Shown here: positions 16,689 through 26,090 of the stretch, piece after piece
Position numbering within the stretch: the first letter of the stretch is position 1
Layout of the letters: every line of letters starts with the position of its first letter
DNA from: Spirosoma arboris
Lineage (GTDB): Bacteria; Bacteroidota; Bacteroidia; Cytophagales; Spirosomataceae
Length of the DNA stretch: 64,000 nucleotides
Reading direction: 5' to 3'
Assembly (NCBI RefSeq): GCF_009754945.1
Contig: NZ_WPIN01000026.1
Span: 1 to 64,000 of the forward strand
Made by a program: the position numbers and the translations under genes
Notes under the pieces: generated by a model
What the model saw: only the letters and a program-made list of their open reading frames with translations
What the model was told of the DNA's origin: nothing
The model's database searches: none

Positions 16689-18161
16689 TTATTGCAATAG
16701 CTGTTGAATCGCTTCACCTACTTTCCCCGACGAAGGCCGATCTGCATTGACGTTGACCAGATTACCAGTCTGATCAATAAGCATGTACCGGGGAATGCTA
16801 CCGAGTTGATAAGCCTTTCCGAACGACTCGAATTGTTCGCCGGGGGGTTGATTCATGTGCACGCCTTTAAAATCGGGATCGCCTGCCAGCATTTTCTTCC
16901 AGGCCTCCTGATTACGATCAATCGATACATATAGAAAGGCAACCTGATTGTTGTCGGCAAAACGAGCCTGCAACTGTTTGGCCTGAGGAAACTCTTCCCG
17001 GCAGGGAACACACCAGGTAGCCCAGACATCGACGTAAACAACTTTCCCTTTCAAATCCGTCAGCAACAGGGGTTTCCCTTCGGGGCTTAGGCCAGAAAAA
17101 TTAGGCGCGGCTTTTCCAGGAGCCAGAGCCAACCAACTGTCGTACTTTTCCTGAATAACCGATGCATACGCCTGATAACCCGGCTCTTTTTTAATGGCTT
17201 CAACGAGTGAATCCGTAGCGGACGTAATACCCCATTGCTTCAGCGAATCATATATATTTTTAGCTCGCAGGAACGTCCGAATAGAAGCCGGATAGCTCCT
17301 GAGGCTAATTTGCTGATCTGCCAATTGAGGTAATTGATCCTGTATACTCATGCGCTCGTCTTTGGATTTACCTGCAAACAAAGGCGCGTACAAACCCAAT
17401 TGCTCATACATAGCTAATAGGAACCCATACTCATACGTATTAGCCTCCAGCAGGCTGGAATCAAAAGGCAGCTCGCTAACCACATTTTTCAATGTCGGTG
17501 GCACATTTGCAGGAAGCTCATCCGAGCCAAATCGAGACATGCAATAATTCAGCTTGTAGGTCAGCAGTTGCACAGCATTCCTTTGCATCAACAAATGGCG
17601 GACTGGTTTGAGTGCGACAGTACCCGCCGAGTACAGCGCCAGTTTATCATAGGCTTTCTGCACAGAATCCAGCCGGTTGACAAATTCATCAGGTTCTAAC
17701 TGGAGGAGATGTTTGCCACCCTTTGTCTCATAGTTGTGCCAGATCGACGACGTTTGTGCCAGGAACGTAGCAGCCTCAGCCCCTTTACCCGAAAAAATAA
17801 AGGGAGACCTTTCCTGATTAACGACGCTTATCCGAAGATTATCACCCGGACTAAGCAGCAATGTTCCTAGCTTCTCCCCTATCTGTATATTGGCAAATTG
17901 TACCTTGTTTACTGGAATATCCAGCACAGCATTTCCGCTGGCATCAAGTTTGGCGTTGCCCAACTCAACCGGTTCCAGCGTAAATACATTTGGCGTAGAT
18001 AGCGTTACGGGTTGGCCGTTTCCATCCTTCATGTGAATGGAGATATGAACCCCATCCGCTAGGAACGGAGTCCGATTGGCCATTAAAAACAGGCTGCTCG
18101 TTAGTAAAATCAGCAATACGTTAATGCTCATATTGATATGTTCAAGGATATAGAACGGCAT
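16689..18161 (-). CDS. TlpA/ResA-like thioredoxin protein with long N-terminal domain
   Basis: About 490 residues. An N-terminal hydrophobic signal leads to a DUF4369-like beta domain (to about residue 110), a helical middle of some 220 residues, and a C-terminal thioredoxin fold with the active-site motif WCVPC near residue 383 in the context VDVWATWCVPCREEFP. Such proteins act as thiol-disulfide oxidoreductases outside the cytoplasm. The gene lies inside the DUF4249 operon, 27 bp after copy 6 and 22 bp before the expected ATG of copy 7. Because the DUF4249 proteins have many conserved cysteines, it may reduce or reshuffle their disulfides. ATG codons at 18161 and 18131 are both possible starts; the first keeps the operon's spacing. 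Confidence 0.82.
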   Translation of the reverse strand: MPFYILEHINMSINVLLILLTSSLFLMANRTPFLADGVHISIHMKDGNGQPVTLSTPNVFTLEPVELGNAKLDASGNAVLDIPVNKVQFANIQIGEKLGTLLLSPGDNLRISVVNQERSPFIFSGKGAEAATFLAQTSSIWHNYETKGGKHLLQLEPDEFVNRLDSVQKAYDKLALYSAGTVALKPVRHLLMQRNAVQLLTYKLNYCMSRFGSDELPANVPPTLKNVVSELPFDSSLLEANTYEYGFLLAMYEQLGLYAPLFAGKSKDERMSIQDQLPQLADQQISLRSYPASIRTFLRAKNIYDSLKQWGITSATDSLVEAIKKEPGYQAYASVIQEKYDSWLALAPGKAAPNFSGLSPEGKPLLLTDLKGKVVYVDVWATWCVPCREEFPQAKQLQARFADNNQVAFLYVSIDRNQEAWKKMLAGDPDFKGVHMNQPPGEQFESFGKAYQLGSIPRYMLIDQTGNLVNVNADRPSSGKVGEAIQQLLQ

Positions 18162-18188
18162 GATTCTCAAAATGGTCGAACAGTTGCC

Positions 18189-19523
18189 CTAGTCACGCCA
18201 ACCGTCGGGTTTATACGGTGTTTTGGTATCGCTGGGCACACAGATGGCCGTTGGGGGACGTGGAGGAGCGTTAAACAACTGGAGGACTGGCGCTCCCGGA
18301 AGGGAAGGCTCGGGTTGTGGCTGGCGCAGATTCAGGGCATAAAATAACTCGGCACCGGGTATGCTGGAATATCCTCCTGTATTGCCTAATGATAGGCCAA
18401 AAGCATCTTTACGGTCGAGCCAATAGCGCTTGGTAGCGACGGCTGAGACCGAAAAATAACCCACTACTGCTTCGTGATTGTTAGCCAGGTTATGAACATT
18501 CCCAGCCAGAGCCGACGGGGGTGTATCAGCCAGGCTGCCGGTATTCTGAGTCTGTTGCTGAAACAATTTAAAGTACCGGTAGGCATCGGGCGTTAGTGAG
18601 CTTTGTCGAATTTCAACCAAGCCAGGATTGTGGTCATAAAAAGGGATCTGCGCTACTTTTTTGTTAATTAGTAAACCGCCATTCGTATACTGATCATCAA
18701 AAAGGTTGAGGTCGTGACTATAAATAATCTCCCAGCACTGGGTTCGGCAACTATAATCATACGTATAGCCAGGTACCGGGTTCCTTTTGGAAGGAACAGG
18801 CGGTGCTAATTCGTAGTAACAGTCTTCCAGCAGTTGAGTATTCCCCGATATATAAACATAGAAATAATTGGGGGGATCAGGAGTAAAGTATAATACGGCC
18901 GTAATATCTCCATAGATCGCATATACCCCCTGATAGCAGGAGCGGCACCACTCCTGCTTTTCCCAGAGCTTCCAGTCCCAGCGGTAATAATTGCGTATTT
19001 GGTCAGGATCTCTGAAATCAACGAAAAAGTCGTGCCCCGCCGTAAAAGACGCATTCAAGGGTGGAAAAATACTTTTCGAATTAAACTGAGCAGCAACCTT
19101 GTCAATGGCTGGTACAGTCTGAATTACCTGCTGATTAGACGCATACTGTGTGCCATCACTGAGCGTAAACCGGAGTTGATACGCATGACCAATCTGCCCT
19201 TTAAAATCGCTGGGCAGTTGATAGCTTCCATCAATGGTTTCATGGCAAGGCACAATCTGCGATGAGTCAATTATTACTTCTACGATGGCTTTGGTAATGG
19301 GCCGGGTGCCAAAACGACCGGTTAGGGGATCTGATTTGGAGCGGTTGAGTCGGATAATTTGTTCTTCAGCCAGGTTTGTAATTGTCCCATCCACCACAAT
19401 AATATCCACCGTACCGCGCAGGATAAGATCCTCGGGATCAACGCAGGAAACCAGCGTGCCAACCAGTAAGAACCAGCCCAGCAACAAAGGAAACAGGCGG
19501 AATGATGGGAAACGGATAGTCAT
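18189..19523 (-). CDS. DUF4249 lipoprotein, array copy 6
   Basis: 444 residues with a lipoprotein signal (LVSC, then VDPEDL). The DUF4249 core motifs are present: CHET, the LPSDFKGQIGHAYQLRFT block, WCRSC, LEDCYYE, CRTQCWEI, GLVEIRQ (Gly in place of Cys), and the closing PSDTKTPYKPDGW. The variable middle between WCRSC and DCY is one of the longest in the array and rich in Tyr, Phe and Pro. It begins 23 bp after copy 5 and precedes the TlpA-like gene. Presumed to be an outer-membrane partner of the TonB-dependent receptor at 26091. Confidence 0.88.
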   Translation of the reverse strand: MTIRFPSFRLFPLLLGWFLLVGTLVSCVDPEDLILRGTVDIIVVDGTITNLAEEQIIRLNRSKSDPLTGRFGTRPITKAIVEVIIDSSQIVPCHETIDGSYQLPSDFKGQIGHAYQLRFTLSDGTQYASNQQVIQTVPAIDKVAAQFNSKSIFPPLNASFTAGHDFFVDFRDPDQIRNYYRWDWKLWEKQEWCRSCYQGVYAIYGDITAVLYFTPDPPNYFYVYISGNTQLLEDCYYELAPPVPSKRNPVPGYTYDYSCRTQCWEIIYSHDLNLFDDQYTNGGLLINKKVAQIPFYDHNPGLVEIRQSSLTPDAYRYFKLFQQQTQNTGSLADTPPSALAGNVHNLANNHEAVVGYFSVSAVATKRYWLDRKDAFGLSLGNTGGYSSIPGAELFYALNLRQPQPEPSLPGAPVLQLFNAPPRPPTAICVPSDTKTPYKPDGWRD

Positions 19524-19546
19524 AACAACGTTTGCATTACGTTCAT

Positions 19547-20842
19547 TTAGTTAGGCCAGCCTTCTGGCGTATAAGGCGTTCGCTGATCGAGCGGAGCACA
19601 GATTGCTGTTGGCGGCCGAAGGGTCCCATCAAGGAATATCCGAATCTCATTCGGAGGCCCAGGCTCCTGAATGGGCTGGCGACCATTCAGGGCAAAAAAC
19701 AACACTTCGCCTTCCACACCCGAATAACCTGCCGGATCTTTACCAAATGGGTAGCCCTCAGTGTCTTTTCGATCAATGTAGAGGGGTTTTCTGGAAACAG
19801 CTGATGCCGTAAAATAACCAACTACTTTTTCCTGCGCATTCGCTACATTATGGACATTGCCAATCAAAGCCGTTGGTGGCGTATCGGCTAAGCCGCCGGT
19901 ATTTTGGGTCTGGTCCTGGAATAGCTTAAAATAGCGATAAGCATCCTTCGTGAGTGATAGTTGACGAATGTCTACTAAACAGGGACTGTGCTGATAAAAC
20001 GGAATCTCGGCTACTTTAAGACCCGTTATCGGACCACCATTGGTATACTGATCGTCGAAAACTGTGATGGTATAATTATGCAGGATTTCCCAGCACTGCG
20101 TTCGGCAGGCATAATCAAATTTAAAATCAGCATCAGGAACACCAATTCTTGGGGCGGGATAAAAGCAGTCTTCAAAAGATTCAGTACCTGATTTATAAAA
20201 TCCACCCGGCGGGAATACCTCAATTGGATTGAAAACAGAGTAAAAGCCTTTCACACACGTTCGACACCACTTTTGGGGCTCGTATAACGTCCAGTCCCAC
20301 CGGTAATAGTTATGCTGTTCGGCAGGATCGCTAAACTCAATAAAAACATCATGGCCAGCCCGGAAGAAGCCGCCTAAGGGGGGCAATAGGCTTTGGAGAT
20401 TAAACCGGGCAGATGCTTTATCAATGGGCGGTACGGCCTGAATCACCTGTTGGGTCGATATATAACGCGTGCCGTCGCTGAGCGTAAACCGGAGTTGATA
20501 CGCATGGCCAATCTGGCCTTTAAAATCGCTGGGTAGCTGGTAGCTGCCATCGACAGTCTCATGACAAGAAATAGCTTCGGCGGAATCAATCACCACCACG
20601 ACAGTTGCTTTTGTAATGGGTAACGTACCAAAACGGCCCGTCAGCCGGTCAGCTCGCGAGCGGTTAAGCCGAATAATCTGAGGCTCAGCCAGGTTGGTAA
20701 TCGTGCCATCCACGACAATAATATCTATTGTGCCGTGCAGGATAAGATCCTCTGGATCAACGCAGGCCAGCGGCACTATAGCCAGCAGAAGCCAGCTTAG
20801 CACCACAAAAAACTGTCGGAACAATGAAACGGTATGAGTCAT
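19547..20842 (-). CDS. DUF4249 lipoprotein, array copy 5
   Basis: 431 residues, lipobox PLAC followed by VDPEDL. It has CHET, the LPSDFKGQIGHAYQLRFT block, WCRTC, FEDCFYP, CRTQCWEI and CLVDIRQ. The usual RYWLDRKDA motif is altered to KPLYIDRKD, and the C-terminal motif reads PLDQRTPYTPEGW. It follows copy 4 by 21 bp. Together with its neighbours it looks like the product of repeated tandem duplication followed by change in the middle and near-C-terminal segments. Confidence 0.88.
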   Translation of the reverse strand: MTHTVSLFRQFFVVLSWLLLAIVPLACVDPEDLILHGTIDIIVVDGTITNLAEPQIIRLNRSRADRLTGRFGTLPITKATVVVVIDSAEAISCHETVDGSYQLPSDFKGQIGHAYQLRFTLSDGTRYISTQQVIQAVPPIDKASARFNLQSLLPPLGGFFRAGHDVFIEFSDPAEQHNYYRWDWTLYEPQKWCRTCVKGFYSVFNPIEVFPPGGFYKSGTESFEDCFYPAPRIGVPDADFKFDYACRTQCWEILHNYTITVFDDQYTNGGPITGLKVAEIPFYQHSPCLVDIRQLSLTKDAYRYFKLFQDQTQNTGGLADTPPTALIGNVHNVANAQEKVVGYFTASAVSRKPLYIDRKDTEGYPFGKDPAGYSGVEGEVLFFALNGRQPIQEPGPPNEIRIFLDGTLRPPTAICAPLDQRTPYTPEGWPN

Positions 20843-20863
20843 AACGCGTGTTTTTAGTGTATC

Positions 20864-22177
20864 TCAATCCTGCCAGCCAATCGGCTTAACCGGAGTTTGA
20901 CTTTCGTTTGATTCACACACCGCCGTGTAAGGCTTGGTATGTGCTGAATAATCATTAATTGAAACGTTGGGCGAAAAAAATGAAGGCTCAGGATTGGGCT
21001 GTCGGAGATTCAGTGCATAAAATAATTCAGCGCCGGGTAAGCCTGAAGAGCCTTTAGGATCAGTGGCGCCTAACGGTAGACCCGTAGCGTCTTTTCGATT
21101 TAGCCAGTAGCGTATCGTGGTTACAGCCGAAGCCGTGAAATACCCTACAACCCCACTTCCTTTACCCGCTGTGATCTGGACATTACCCGCCAAAGTCGTT
21201 GGGGGTAAATCAGCCACTCCACCGGATTTCTGTGTCTGCTCGGCAAGTTGATTAAAGTATCGATAAGCTGCCGGGTTAAGCGCAGCCTGGCGGATTTCGA
21301 CTAAACAAGGGGCATGCTGATAATAGGGTATCTGAGCAACCTTCTGCCCAGTCAATAAGGCTCCATTCGTATAAGTATCAGCAAAGACATTTAGATTATT
21401 GCTAACGAAAATATCCCAACACTGCGTTCGACATTGATAATCGTACACAAAATACTTGTCCAGGCCTGGAGTGCCGGGGGGAGGATAAAAGCAGTTTTCA
21501 AATAAGGAGTCACCAGCTTCAAAATAGCGAAGACCGTTGGCCGTATATTTTGTCAGAACATTATGTACCGAATAGATTCCCATTGAACAAGAGCGACACC
21601 ACTCTTGGCGTTCCCATAATTTCCAGTCCCACCGGTAATAATTCTGTTGATTGGCAGGGTCCTGGGTGTCTAAATAAAAGTCATGGGCCGCTCTAAAATT
21701 ACCATCTAACGCTTCTCTGGTTGAAAGACTTGTCGGATTAAACCGAGCATATACCCTGCTTATTGGCGGAGCAGCCAACATGGTTTGTGGAGTAGATTGG
21801 TAGCTTGTCCCATCCGTAAGCACGAAGCGTAACTGGTACGCATGACCAATCTGCCCTTTAAAATCAGAAGGTAATTGATAGCTACCATCCTCAGTCTCAT
21901 GACAGGCAATTACAACCGTCGAATCCATCACGACTTCCACCGTTGCTTTAGTAATAGGCATGGTACCAAAGCGCCCAGTAAGAGGATCGGCTTTTGATCG
22001 ATTGAGTTTAATAAGTTGCGGCTCAGCCAGATTGGTAATCGTACCATCAACCACGAGAATATCATTGGTACCACTCTGCACAATATCTTCGGGATCAACG
22101 CACGCCAGTGGGAACAGAACCAAGAGGGTCCAGCCCAGCAGAGGAAACAGACGAAACGATGAAAAGAAGGCACACAT
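20864..22177 (-). CDS. DUF4249 lipoprotein, array copy 4
   Basis: 437 residues from the ATG at 22177, which keeps a 20-bp gap to copy 3; an upstream in-frame codon at 22210 would overlap the stop of copy 3 and is less likely. Lipobox PLAC then VDPED. Core motifs: CHET, LPSDFKGQIGHAYQLRF, WCRSC, ENCFYPP, CRTQCWDI, CLVEIRQ. The C-terminus is divergent (AVCESNESQTPVKPIGW). Downstream of the RYW motif it shares the GATDP...GLPGAELFYALNL segment with copy 3, so these two are close relatives or have exchanged sequence. Confidence 0.87.
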   Translation of the reverse strand: MCAFFSSFRLFPLLGWTLLVLFPLACVDPEDIVQSGTNDILVVDGTITNLAEPQLIKLNRSKADPLTGRFGTMPITKATVEVVMDSTVVIACHETEDGSYQLPSDFKGQIGHAYQLRFVLTDGTSYQSTPQTMLAAPPISRVYARFNPTSLSTREALDGNFRAAHDFYLDTQDPANQQNYYRWDWKLWERQEWCRSCSMGIYSVHNVLTKYTANGLRYFEAGDSLFENCFYPPPGTPGLDKYFVYDYQCRTQCWDIFVSNNLNVFADTYTNGALLTGQKVAQIPYYQHAPCLVEIRQAALNPAAYRYFNQLAEQTQKSGGVADLPPTTLAGNVQITAGKGSGVVGYFTASAVTTIRYWLNRKDATGLPLGATDPKGSSGLPGAELFYALNLRQPNPEPSFFSPNVSINDYSAHTKPYTAVCESNESQTPVKPIGWQD

Positions 22178-22197
22178 AAGCAAGCTATTTTGAGTGA

Positions 22198-23538
22198 TTA
22201 ATCCCGCCAACCTTCCGGTTTATAAGGCGTTCGACTGTCGCTGAATACACAGATGGCCGTTGGTGGACGAGATGGACCGCCATAAATAAGTACATACGGT
22301 GGCGGAAAAGTCGGTTCGGGATTAGGCTCGCGAAGATTAAGTGCATAGTATAGTTCTGCTCCAGGTAAGCCTGACGGACCTGCTGGATCGGTGGCCCCGA
22401 ACGGTAGACCCGTCGCGTCTTTGCGATCTAACCAATAACGTAATGTCGATACAGCCGATGCGGTAAAATAGCCAGCGACAGATTCGGTCGTTAACCCAAT
22501 TCGCTTTACGTTTCCAGCCAGAGCAGTCGGTGGCGAGTCAGTCAGGCCACCCGTCTTCTCGGTTTGATCCTGAAACAGCTTAAAATAGCGATAGGCGTCG
22601 ATTGTCAAGGAAGTCTGGCGTAGTTCGACCAGGCAAGGTTCATGGGTATAGTAGGGAATCTGGGCTACTTTACGAGACTGGATTAATCCGCCATTGCTGT
22701 ATTGATCGTCGAAGACATTTATTTCATAGTTATGTAGAATCTCCCAACACTGGGTTCGACAGGCATAATCATACACGTAGAGAGGCTTAGTAACAACTAC
22801 CGGTTGGCCAAATTCATAGGCTAGCATTGGCACTGGCACAAAACAATCCTCATACAGGGAATCACCCGAGACGTAGTACTGACCGTACGGACCATGTGTA
22901 TATACATGAGGGAGTATGTTATTGACTGCGTAGGCCCCCTGATGGCAGCTTCGGCACCAGTCCTGCTTCTCATACAAATTCCAACCCCAGCGGTAGTAGT
23001 TATGCTGGTCAGCCGGGTCCTGGAAGTCGATAGCTAAGTCATGACCCGCTCGATAATAGCCACCCAAGGCCGTGGCCTGAGAAAGACTATTGAGATTGAA
23101 CTTAGAGCTCACTTGGTTGATGGAGGGAGCAGCTTGCATAATCTGTTGAGAGGACACATAGCGAGAGCCATCCGAAAGAATAAAGCGCAACTGGTACGCA
23201 TGACCAATCTGGCCTTTGAAATCGGATGGTAATTGGTAAGATCCATCTATAGTCTCATGGCAGGGGATAATCTGGGATGAATCAACGATAACCTCAACAG
23301 TTGCTTTGGTAATAGGGATCGTACCAAAGCGACCCGTGAGCCGGTCGGCCTGCGAGCGATTGAGCTGGATGATCTGGGCTTCGGCTAAGTTGGTAATCGT
23401 GCCATCCACGACAATAATATCTACCGTGCCCTGTAGGAGAATGTCCTCTGGATCAACGCACGCCAGTGGCCCTGTAGCCAGCAGGAGCCAACCCAGCAAC
23501 ACAAAAAACAGACGTAGTTGTGAAACGATGTGAATCAT
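22198..23538 (-). CDS. DUF4249 lipoprotein, array copy 3
   Basis: 446 residues, lipobox PLAC then VDPED. Core motifs: CHET, LPSDFKGQIGHAYQLRF, WCRSC, YEDCFVPV, CRTQCWEI, CLVELRQ and SDSRTPYKPEGW. The loop between WCRSC and the next Cys is long and aromatic. Of the array copies it is the one most like the solitary gene at 35768 (both read AVN.IL..VY in the variable middle and have YVSG before the Cys). Gap to copy 2 is 21 bp. Confidence 0.88.
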   Translation of the reverse strand: MIHIVSQLRLFFVLLGWLLLATGPLACVDPEDILLQGTVDIIVVDGTITNLAEAQIIQLNRSQADRLTGRFGTIPITKATVEVIVDSSQIIPCHETIDGSYQLPSDFKGQIGHAYQLRFILSDGSRYVSSQQIMQAAPSINQVSSKFNLNSLSQATALGGYYRAGHDLAIDFQDPADQHNYYRWGWNLYEKQDWCRSCHQGAYAVNNILPHVYTHGPYGQYYVSGDSLYEDCFVPVPMLAYEFGQPVVVTKPLYVYDYACRTQCWEILHNYEINVFDDQYSNGGLIQSRKVAQIPYYTHEPCLVELRQTSLTIDAYRYFKLFQDQTEKTGGLTDSPPTALAGNVKRIGLTTESVAGYFTASAVSTLRYWLDRKDATGLPFGATDPAGPSGLPGAELYYALNLREPNPEPTFPPPYVLIYGGPSRPPTAICVFSDSRTPYKPEGWRD

Positions 23539-23559
23539 AACGAGCGTGTTTACATTTGC

Positions 23560-24744
23560 TCAATCTTGCCAGCCCGTCGGCTTGACTGGCGTTCGACTCT
23601 CACTGGAAACACACACGGCCAATGGCGGACGATAACGAGCAGGCTGGACGCCATATTCCAGAACAGGATCTCTTCCATTGAGCGCCTGAAATAAACCGGG
23701 AGCAAAGCCAGTCGCATCGCTCCGGGTTAACCAGTACCGAACCGCAGAAACACCCGATGCACTGAAGTAGCCAACCACGGGCTCATTCTTCTTTGCCAGG
23801 TTATAGATATTACCTACCAACAGGGCGGGTTGCGCCCCAGCCACACCGCCCGTCTTTTGGGTTTGATCGTTTAACCGTTTGAAATATGTATAAGCCTGTT
23901 TCGTCAATGAAGTCTGGCGAATCTCGACCAGGCAGTGTTCTTTCGAATACAAGGGTACTTGAGCCACGCGCAAGGCTTTCACCATATTCCCATTGCTGTA
24001 CTGATCGTCGAATAGGGTGAGGTCATTGTCATAAAGAATCTCCCAGCACTGAGTTCGGCAATTGTAATCAAAGTGAGGGTAGGTAAACCGATCCTTAACG
24101 CAATCGTCAATTAGTTTCCCCTGCTCATCAGCGATCTGATAGATATCCCCTTTACAGCTTCGGCACCACTCCTGATGCTCCCAATCTTTCCAGTCCCACC
24201 GATAATAATTGATTTGGTCAGGAGGGTCAGTGAAGTCAATATAAAAATCATGGGCAGCCGTATACACACCATTTAACCGTTGGGTCGAACTGAGGCTGGT
24301 CGCGTTAAACTGGGCACGAACCTGCGTAATTGGGGCAACGGGTTGCAGAATCTCAGTCGTTGATTCATACTGTGTATCATCGCTTAAGGTGAACCGGAGT
24401 TGATAGGCATGACCAACCTGCCCTTTAAAATCGCTGGGTAATTGATAAGTGCCGTCCACGGTTTCCGGGCATGAAATAATGGCAGAAGAGTCAACCACCA
24501 CCTCTACAGTTGCTTTAGTAATGGGTACAGAACCCGATCGTCCTGTAAGTCGATCAGCCTGAGAGCGACTGAGTCGAATAACTTGCTGTTCAGCCACATC
24601 CGTAATGGTGCCGTCTACAATGATCACATTGAGCGAACTGTTTATGGTTGATTCGGCGGGATCAACACAGGCAACCAATATGGATAGCAGTAGCCAGCCA
24701 GCCAACCAGAAAACCAGACGAAGTGGTGAAACGAAGACATTCAT
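23560..24744 (-). CDS. DUF4249 lipoprotein, array copy 2 (shortest)
   Basis: 394 residues, the shortest copy. Lipobox LVAC, then VDPAES. It has CPET where the others have CHET, then LPSDFKGQVGHAYQLRFT, WCRSC, DDCVKD, CRTQCWEI, CLVEIRQ and SESRTPVKPTGW. The variable segment between WCRSC and DDC is cut to about a dozen residues, and the region after RYW is also shorter. This shows that these two segments tolerate large length changes while the frame around them is fixed. It starts 20 bp after copy 1. Confidence 0.88.
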   Translation of the reverse strand: MNVFVSPLRLVFWLAGWLLLSILVACVDPAESTINSSLNVIIVDGTITDVAEQQVIRLSRSQADRLTGRSGSVPITKATVEVVVDSSAIISCPETVDGTYQLPSDFKGQVGHAYQLRFTLSDDTQYESTTEILQPVAPITQVRAQFNATSLSSTQRLNGVYTAAHDFYIDFTDPPDQINYYRWDWKDWEHQEWCRSCKGDIYQIADEQGKLIDDCVKDRFTYPHFDYNCRTQCWEILYDNDLTLFDDQYSNGNMVKALRVAQVPLYSKEHCLVEIRQTSLTKQAYTYFKRLNDQTQKTGGVAGAQPALLVGNIYNLAKKNEPVVGYFSASGVSAVRYWLTRSDATGFAPGLFQALNGRDPVLEYGVQPARYRPPLAVCVSSESRTPVKPTGWQD

Positions 24745-24764
24745 AACGAGGGCGTTTTGTTCAC

Positions 24765-26078
24765 TTAATCCCGCCAGCCTTCGGGTCTATTTGGCGTTCG
24801 ACTGTCGCTTGGTACACATAAAGCGGTGGGTGGACGTAGGCCCCCGCCTAAAATGGTGAAGTTCAAATAGGATTCAACTGTTGGCAATGCCCGGTGGAAG
24901 GCAAAAAATAATTGCTGATCACCAGGTACAGGTAACGTCACTTTTAGTCCGGGATGATAATACACGCCCCCATAAGCGATACCCGTAGCGTCTTTTTTAT
25001 CCAGCCAATAACGGACCGACGAAATAGCACCTGCGGTAAAATAGCCGACTATCTTTTCTTGCGGGTTGGCCGTGTTGTGAACATTTCCCGATAAGGCTGC
25101 CGGAAGGCCATCAGCCAGACCACCTGTGTTCTGGGTCTGCTCTTGTAATAAACTAAAATAGTGGTACGCATCCGCCGTCAGGCTGCTTTGCCGAACCTCG
25201 ACCAGAGCGGGATTCTCCGTGTAATATGGTATTTGTCCTACGTTACGACTCGTAATTGCCCCTCCATTGCTGTACGTATCCGAAAATACACTAATTGTCG
25301 TGCTAGGAATAATGTCCCAGCATTGCGTTCGGCAAACGTAGGAATTGATCAAAAAAATAGGGAGCGGAGTGTAGTTGCCGCCAAAAAGAGCTGGGGATGG
25401 GGCATCAAAGCAATTCTCTGCAAGCTCGGGCTGAGTTTGATAAATAAGGATATTGGGATAACTGCTAACCAGCCTGAGTTGATTGGTCATGTAATATCCC
25501 TGGTTACAACTCTGACACCAGTCCTGCTTTTCGTAGAGGCTCCAGTCCCAACGGTAATAATTGCGTTGATTGGCGGGGTCCTGAACGTCCAGGAGCACAT
25601 CGTACCCAGACCGAAACTCTTCGAGCACGCCAGTATTAGCCGGTAAACTGGTAAGGCTGAATAGAAGGGTAACTTTGTCAATCGGCGGCACGGGTTGCAT
25701 AAGTTGCTGAGTAGACAGATATTGAGTTCCGTCACTGAGCGTAAAATGGAGTTGATACGTATGCCCCACTTGTCCCCGAAAGTCAGAGGGCAGTTGATAC
25801 CTCCCATCAGTCGTCTCATGACAGGCAATAACCTGTGTCGAATCAACAATAACCTCCACGGCTGCTTTCGTAATCGCCTTGAATCCAGACCGCCCCGTTA
25901 CTGAATCAGTTTGGGAACGATTAAGCTGGATAATTTGGGGTTCGGGTAAATTACTGATCATGCCATCCACAACAATGATGTTTGTGTGTTGAGGAAGATT
26001 TATATCAAGGCGATCAACACAAGTAATTAAAAGTAGGCTACTCAGAAAAATAAACACCCGAATGATAAGTGGACGCAT
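24765..26078 (-). CDS. DUF4249 lipoprotein, array copy 1 (next to the receptor)
   Basis: 437 residues from the ATG at 26078, 12 bp after the receptor's stop; an in-frame TTG at 26090 is less likely. Lipobox LITC, then VDRLDI rather than VDPED, making this the most divergent N-terminus in the array. Core motifs: CHET, LPSDFRGQVGHTYQLHFT, WCQSC, ENCFDAP, CRTQCWDI, ALVEVRQ and SDSRTPNRPEGW. Its middle segment (GYYMTNQLRLVSSYP) closely matches that of copy 7 although six genes lie between them. As the receptor-proximal copy it may be the ancestral partner. Confidence 0.88.
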   Translation of the reverse strand: MRPLIIRVFIFLSSLLLITCVDRLDINLPQHTNIIVVDGMISNLPEPQIIQLNRSQTDSVTGRSGFKAITKAAVEVIVDSTQVIACHETTDGRYQLPSDFRGQVGHTYQLHFTLSDGTQYLSTQQLMQPVPPIDKVTLLFSLTSLPANTGVLEEFRSGYDVLLDVQDPANQRNYYRWDWSLYEKQDWCQSCNQGYYMTNQLRLVSSYPNILIYQTQPELAENCFDAPSPALFGGNYTPLPIFLINSYVCRTQCWDIIPSTTISVFSDTYSNGGAITSRNVGQIPYYTENPALVEVRQSSLTADAYHYFSLLQEQTQNTGGLADGLPAALSGNVHNTANPQEKIVGYFTAGAISSVRYWLDKKDATGIAYGGVYYHPGLKVTLPVPGDQQLFFAFHRALPTVESYLNFTILGGGLRPPTALCVPSDSRTPNRPEGWRD

Positions 26079-26090
26079 ACCATTGAGCAA

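Noticed and set aside
22177..22210. Longer start for DUF4249 copy 4 overlapping the previous stop
   Set aside because: The ATG at 22177 keeps the 20-bp spacing of the array and gives a standard lipoprotein signal.
14061..26078. Repeated DNA blocks that might be taken for a CRISPR array or mobile repeats
   Set aside because: The repeated blocks are the conserved codons of paralogous genes about 1.3 kb apart, with continuous reading frames.
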